Assembly (NCBI GenBank): GCA_035304385.1
Contig: DATGQD010000045.1
Location: forward strand, 1 to 64,000
DNA from: ZC4RG29 sp035304385
Lineage (GTDB): Bacteria > Bacteroidota > Bacteroidia > Cytophagales > Cyclobacteriaceae
Reading direction: 5' to 3'
DNA: 64,000 nucleotides
Below are positions 60,200 to 64,000 of the stretch, piece by piece. The first letter of the stretch is position 1. The number at the start of each line of letters is the position of its first letter. The position numbers and the translations under genes were made by a program. The notes under the pieces are model-generated. The model was not told the origin of the DNA and did not search any database. It worked only from the letters and a program-made list of their open reading frames with translations.

Positions 60200-61303
60200 A
60201 TGGCCAATGGATTATCTCTCAATTCCTTATTGACAGCGTTCGCTGTCCCTGAAAAGAGTGATTGGATGAATGCGGCTCGCAAAGAGACGGGTTTTGATGA
60301 TCCGATCGCAAAACTCACTCAATATGTCACAAAAGATTTATCCATCTCGCCCTTTTACGATCACACTGATCTGCTGGCAATAAAGTATAATGACCAGTAC
60401 GGTCTGCCGCCTGTCGATGATGAAAATCTTTCTGCCCGCTATTGGGAAAATGTTCCGGCCGTTGCAGCTGCAAATCCGCCGGCCGCAAATAAACAGGCTC
60501 TTACGCATCTGGCCAAGGGAGCGAACGGAATTTTTTTCAACGGAATAGAAAAGCCCGAAATCTCACTGCGCGATATCGACCGGTCGCTTTGCAGCCTTTG
60601 GTTCTACATTCGTGCCGGTAAGGATGAAACTGAGGCGGCACGTCTTTTAAATACCGAGTCTACGCACAACACCATTTTGTTGTGGGAACACACACCGGCA
60701 AAGCCAGAACAATTTTTCGCCCGATCCGGCCAAAGCCGCGGACTCGGTATCGCGGTACCTCGCAAAACGGACGTTATCGAAGAAATCACAACAGCACTTA
60801 CCACCGCTGTCAGGCTGCTCGACGCGCTCACTGAGCAGGGCCTTGCACCTTCAGCCATAGGCAGCCAGGTATGTTTCTCGTTTTCCGTGGAACGCGACTT
60901 TTTTATTGCCGTTGCGAAGTTCAAAGCGATGCGGCGCCTGTGGTATCAGGTTATGCGAAGCTATGAAGTGCACGACTTCCCCTACAACGACCACTTCCTG
61001 CACGCGCGTTGCGAGTCGACGACAGACGAACGCTACGAACCGCGGAGCGCGCTCATTGCCAACGCCTTCGCCGCCCTGGCCGCAGTTTGTGGCGGGTGCG
61101 ACGCCCTCACCGTGTTTCCGGATGTAGACGATCAGGACGTGGCCGCAACCGTAGCGCGAAATATCCCGACCATCCTGGCCCATGAGGCCCATCTCGATAA
61201 AACATCTGATCCATTTTCCGGCGCATATTTTCTTGAATCGCTCGTCCACAACATCGCGAAGCGCGCGTGGACCGCGTTTGCAAACGGACCGGGACACTCA
61301 TGA
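60200..61303 (+). CDS. mutA: Methylmalonyl-CoA mutase small (beta) subunit, short form
   Basis: 367 residues. Related to the TIM-barrel half of MutB but without the substrate and cobalamin residues (RCESTTDERYEPRSALIANAFAALAAVCGGCDALTVFPDVDD; EAHLDKTSDPFSGAYFLESLVHNIAKRAWTAF). It stops right after the barrel, so the C-terminal cobalamin-like domain of longer MutA proteins (450-640 residues) is missing; some Bacteroidota are like this. Forms the heterodimer with mutB. The stop overlaps the mutB ATG (ATGA), implying coupling. Role: succinyl-CoA/methylmalonyl-CoA interconversion. Confidence 0.9.
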   Translation: MANGLSLNSLLTAFAVPEKSDWMNAARKETGFDDPIAKLTQYVTKDLSISPFYDHTDLLAIKYNDQYGLPPVDDENLSARYWENVPAVAAANPPAANKQALTHLAKGANGIFFNGIEKPEISLRDIDRSLCSLWFYIRAGKDETEAARLLNTESTHNTILLWEHTPAKPEQFFARSGQSRGLGIAVPRKTDVIEEITTALTTAVRLLDALTEQGLAPSAIGSQVCFSFSVERDFFIAVAKFKAMRRLWYQVMRSYEVHDFPYNDHFLHARCESTTDERYEPRSALIANAFAALAAVCGGCDALTVFPDVDDQDVAATVARNIPTILAHEAHLDKTSDPFSGAYFLESLVHNIAKRAWTAFANGPGHS

Positions 61304-63423
61304 AACCAGACTTCTCGAAAATCTCTTTTGATGCGTTTTCGCCCGCCATGCCTTCCGGTGCGAAAAGAAAGCCGTGGATTACCGCGGAAGGTATCGAATT
61401 GCCGCCATCGTGTACTGCCGATTTGTCCGACAAACTTGTACATACAAAATTTTCCGCCGGCATCCCTCCTTTTCTCCGTGGCCCTCACGCAACAATGTAT
61501 GCGACACGACCCTGGACGATACGTCAATACGCAGGATTTTCTACCGCGGAAGAATCGAATGCATTCTATCGCAGGAATCTTGCAGCAGGTCAACGCGGGC
61601 TTTCCGTTGCGTTCGACCTGCCCACGCACCGCGGCTACGATTCCGATCACGAACGCGTTGCGGGCGATGTCGGCAAAGCCGGTGTCGCGATCGACTCCGT
61701 GCTCGATATGAAGATCCTTTTCGATCAGATCCCGCTCGATAAGATGTCGGTCTCGATGACCATGAACGGCGCTGTTATCCCGGTGATGGCCTTTTTCGTT
61801 GTCGCAGCAGAAGAGCAGGGCGTAAAACCGCATGAGCTCAGCGGCACCATTCAAAACGACATCCTCAAGGAGTTCATGGTGCGCAACACGTATATCTATC
61901 CGCCCGAACCCTCCATGCGGATCGTCGCCGATGTTTTCTCCTATACCACCCGCTACATGCCGAAATTCAATTCGATCAGCATTAGCGGCTATCATATGCT
62001 GGAAGCTGGCGCACCCGCGCACATGGAATTAGGGTACACGCTGGCGGACGGCCTCGAATATGTCAGAACAGGCTTGAAAGCGGGCATCTCTATCGACGAT
62101 TTTGCACCGCGCCTATCGTTCTTTTGGGGAATCGGGATGAACTTCTGCATGGAGATCGCCAAACTAAGGGCGGGGCGGCTGCTATGGGCATCGTTAATGC
62201 GACAGTTTAATCCCGCAAACCCCCGTTCGATGGCGCTACGCGCCCACTCGCAAACCTCCGGATGGAGTCTCACACAGCAAGAGCCCTACAACAACGTCAC
62301 GCGCACGTGCATTGAAGCACTCGCCGCCGTTCTCGGTCATACGCAGTCGCTCCACACGAACGCCCTGGATGAAGCGCTTGCGCTGCCGACCGACTACTCC
62401 GCAGCCATTGCCCGCAACACACAACTTTTTCTGGAAAAAGAAACCGGCATCACGCGTGTCGTTGATCCGCTCGGCGGCAGCCACCTCATCGAACGGCTTA
62501 CAGCAGACCTCGCAGAAGGTGCGCTGACCCTGATCAACGAAGTAGAGGAAATGGGTGGAATGGCGCAGGCGATCGCAAAAGGTGTTCCCAAGATGCGCAT
62601 CGAACAGGCTGCCGCTGCCCGGCAGGCGCGGATCGACGCAGGATTGGAATTGATCACAGGCCTGAATAATACAGAAGACAATACGCCCGATTTTGATTTA
62701 TTGGAAGTCGACAACAGCGCCGTACGCGAAGCGCAGCTTTCACGACTCGCCCGGCTCAAAGCGGAGCGCGACCCACAAACCGTCGCCGCTGCGCTCGGGG
62801 CATTGACACGGTGCGCTGAAACGGGCGAAGGAAACCTGTTGGAAAACGCCGTCAACGCTGCGCGGGCGCGGGCTACCCTCGGCGAAATTTCGGCTGCCAT
62901 GGAGAAGGCGTTTGGCCGATACACGGCGTCAGTAAGAACGTTTTCCGGTGTATATTCAGGCGTTATGAAAAATCATCCCGACCTGGAACAGGCCCGGAAG
63001 CTGTCTGACGATTTTGCCGTACAGGAAGGACGTCGTCCGCGCATACTCGTCGCCAAAGTCGGACAAGATGGCCACGATCGTGGCGCTCGCGTGATCGCTA
63101 CAGGCTTTGCCGATATCGGTTTCGATGTCGACATCGGCCCGTTGTTCCAAACACCGCAGGAAGTGGCGCGACAGGCTGTTGAGAACGACGTTCACATCGT
63201 GGGTGTGTCCAGCCTCGCAGGAGGCCACAAAACCCTGCTGCCGGAACTGATAAAAGCGCTTGCCGACCTCGGGCGGGACGACATCCTGGTGGTGGCCGGA
63301 GGCGTTATTCCGCCGCATGATCACGACTTTCTGCGCCAGGCGGGCGTCGCGCTCATATTCGGCCCGGGCACCCCCGTCACCACAGCGGCTACGCGCATTT
63401 TGACTATAATGCTGGCAAAATAG
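61300..63423 (+). CDS. mutB: Methylmalonyl-CoA mutase large (alpha) subunit
   Basis: 707 residues from ATG 61300; the upstream extension to 61267 lies inside mutA. The barrel carries RGLSVAFDLPTHRGYDSDHERVAGDVGKAGVAIDS and NFCMEIAKLRAGRLLWA, then RAHSQTSGWSLTQQEPYNNVTRT. The C-terminal B12-binding domain shows VAKVGQDGHDRGARVIATGFADIGFDVDIGPLFQTPQE (lower-axial histidine in DGHDRG) and GVSSLAGGHKTLLPEL. Coenzyme-B12-dependent radical enzyme. Neither the MeaB chaperone nor an epimerase gene is in the window. High confidence. Confidence 0.97.
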   Translation: MKPDFSKISFDAFSPAMPSGAKRKPWITAEGIELPPSCTADLSDKLVHTKFSAGIPPFLRGPHATMYATRPWTIRQYAGFSTAEESNAFYRRNLAAGQRGLSVAFDLPTHRGYDSDHERVAGDVGKAGVAIDSVLDMKILFDQIPLDKMSVSMTMNGAVIPVMAFFVVAAEEQGVKPHELSGTIQNDILKEFMVRNTYIYPPEPSMRIVADVFSYTTRYMPKFNSISISGYHMLEAGAPAHMELGYTLADGLEYVRTGLKAGISIDDFAPRLSFFWGIGMNFCMEIAKLRAGRLLWASLMRQFNPANPRSMALRAHSQTSGWSLTQQEPYNNVTRTCIEALAAVLGHTQSLHTNALDEALALPTDYSAAIARNTQLFLEKETGITRVVDPLGGSHLIERLTADLAEGALTLINEVEEMGGMAQAIAKGVPKMRIEQAAAARQARIDAGLELITGLNNTEDNTPDFDLLEVDNSAVREAQLSRLARLKAERDPQTVAAALGALTRCAETGEGNLLENAVNAARARATLGEISAAMEKAFGRYTASVRTFSGVYSGVMKNHPDLEQARKLSDDFAVQEGRRPRILVAKVGQDGHDRGARVIATGFADIGFDVDIGPLFQTPQEVARQAVENDVHIVGVSSLAGGHKTLLPELIKALADLGRDDILVVAGGVIPPHDHDFLRQAGVALIFGPGTPVTTAATRILTIMLAK

Positions 63424-63487
63424 GGGCCAGCCGATCGGTTTCTTCTGTGAACGAACGTGCGGGGCCTGTGAATAACATACCCCCTAA

Positions 63488-63500
63488 AGTGAAATTCACT
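63488..63500. promoter_or_regulatory. 13-bp palindrome upstream of the TPR protein gene
   Basis: AGTGAAATTCACT is a perfect 6-1-6 palindrome, 34 bp before the ATG at 63534. It looks like a dimeric operator but has no known owner. Confidence 0.35.
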
Positions 63501-63533
63501 AGTTTTAATACCCCATTTTAATTTAGTGCTGCC

Positions 63534-64000
63534 ATGACTGTCGGGAGACTCTCATTTTTTTCCCCGGAGCGCGGCCTTAGGGCCTCATTTTTTAACCAGA
63601 CGCTTCTGCTCCTGTTGCTGCTCGCCGCAATACCGGCTGCAGCGCAAAAGACGAAACACCTGACCAAGGCCGACGCGTATTACAACAGCGGTGAATATGA
63701 GAAAGCCGCTAAGGCGCTCGCTAAGTACCGGAAATCCCTTCCGGCCAAAGGTGCCGAAACCTATAAAGCAGGCTACCACCTGCGTGAAGCCAAGCTGTCT
63801 CTTGCACTTGGACTCCCACAGACTTTCGAGGAACACGTAACGCAATGCGTCGCTGCCAGCGCGGCCTCCGTTGGCGAAGAAAGTGCCGCCCATGGCTGGC
63901 TGTTGCTGGAACTGGCCGAGGCCTACCGGCAATATGGAAACCTGCGCATCAGCGCCGAATACATCGACCAGGCAGCGCGAATACTGGAAGCCGGTGAACT
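63534..64000 (+). CDS. Secreted TPR-repeat protein, 3' end beyond the window
   Basis: The frame from ATG 63534 stays open to the window edge (155 codons). A long N region with a hydrophobic core (NQTLLLLLLLAAIPAAAQ, cleavage after AAA) is a signal peptide. It is followed by TPR-like helices (LTKADAYYNSGEYEKAAKALAKYRKSL, AAHGWLLLELAEAYRQYGNLRISAEYIDQAARILE), which usually mediate protein contacts. The remainder could carry a histidine kinase, OmpA or other domain and cannot be named. Placed 110 bp after mutB. Confidence 0.8.
   Translation, partial: MTVGRLSFFSPERGLRASFFNQTLLLLLLLAAIPAAAQKTKHLTKADAYYNSGEYEKAAKALAKYRKSLPAKGAETYKAGYHLREAKLSLALGLPQTFEEHVTQCVAASAASVGEESAAHGWLLLELAEAYRQYGNLRISAEYIDQAARILEAGE

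Noticed and set aside
61132..62022. 296-codon frame opposite mutA/mutB
   Set aside because: Antisense to two firmly identified genes with intact motifs; GC-rich codon structure explains the openness.

Overview
The window looks like chromosome from a Bacteroidota bacterium, most likely of the Cytophagales. The support is a type IX secretion gene (porQ), a Na+-translocating NADH:quinone reductase operon, the ribosomal order rplM-rpsI-rpsB-tsf, GH3-family and DUF4421 proteins, an S1 protein with a charged N-terminal extension, and many candidate promoters with the Bacteroidota -7 element TAnnTTTG. Shine-Dalgarno sites are rare, and several genes start with GTG or TTG. Genes are dense, mostly intact and mostly housekeeping. 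I see no prophage, transposase, CRISPR array or obvious genomic island. The window cuts a gene at each edge: a MazF-like toxin on the left and a secreted TPR protein on the right.

Layout. 1-8.3 kb is accessory and stress-related: MazF end, a methyltransferase with an apparent internal deletion, a PhyH-type dioxygenase, a tandem universal stress protein, a CPA1 antiporter with an RCK_C domain, a DUF3784/PH-like membrane protein, a copper P1B-ATPase, a DUF1801 protein and a short HELGH membrane protein that also looks internally deleted. 8.5-20 kb holds tRNA-Cys, ribosomal protein S1, a TolC plus ABC-ATPase export pair, an OmpA-domain protein, peptidase E, a thioredoxin-fold protein, a GyrI/WYL regulator pair and a GT4 + GH57 alpha-glucan pair. 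20-29 kb carries a LuxR-type two-component system, a DUF502 protein, nqrABCDE (no nqrF in the window) and cytidylate kinase behind a tiny lipoprotein gene. 29-36 kb has the tsf/rpsB/rpsI/rplM operon, an RluA-type pseudouridine synthase, a PhoR/PhoB-like pair and a predicted aminopeptidase.

36-47 kb holds recA, a MacB-like permease, queA, ispD, a DUF2795 protein, ettA, a DUF486 membrane protein, an LpxL/HtrB-type acyltransferase, SixA, a DUF4421 protein and hslU. 47-64 kb holds porQ, lon, a PorE-like OmpA/PD40 envelope protein, rseP-dxr, a GH3 protein, a DegP-like protease, dnaA, and mutA-mutB for methylmalonyl-CoA mutase. Several themes recur: envelope quality control and T9SS (rseP, HtrA, PorQ, OmpA proteins, LpxL), ATP-dependent proteolysis (lon, hslU), the MEP isoprenoid pathway (ispD and dxr, 14 kb apart), and translation (S1, S2, S9, L13, EF-Ts, EttA, queuosine and pseudouridine modification).

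I found no clearly new multi-gene system. The observations most worth a second look are: a family of CTGCNN hexanucleotide repeats that falls mainly in gaps between converging gene ends; two independent proteins in the first 8.3 kb that both look in-frame deleted; a 160-bp-spaced repeat pair bracketing a palindrome before ispD; and an overlooked 40-codon lipoprotein gene coupled to cmk. Function calls rest on recognised motifs and family memory; no database search was run.
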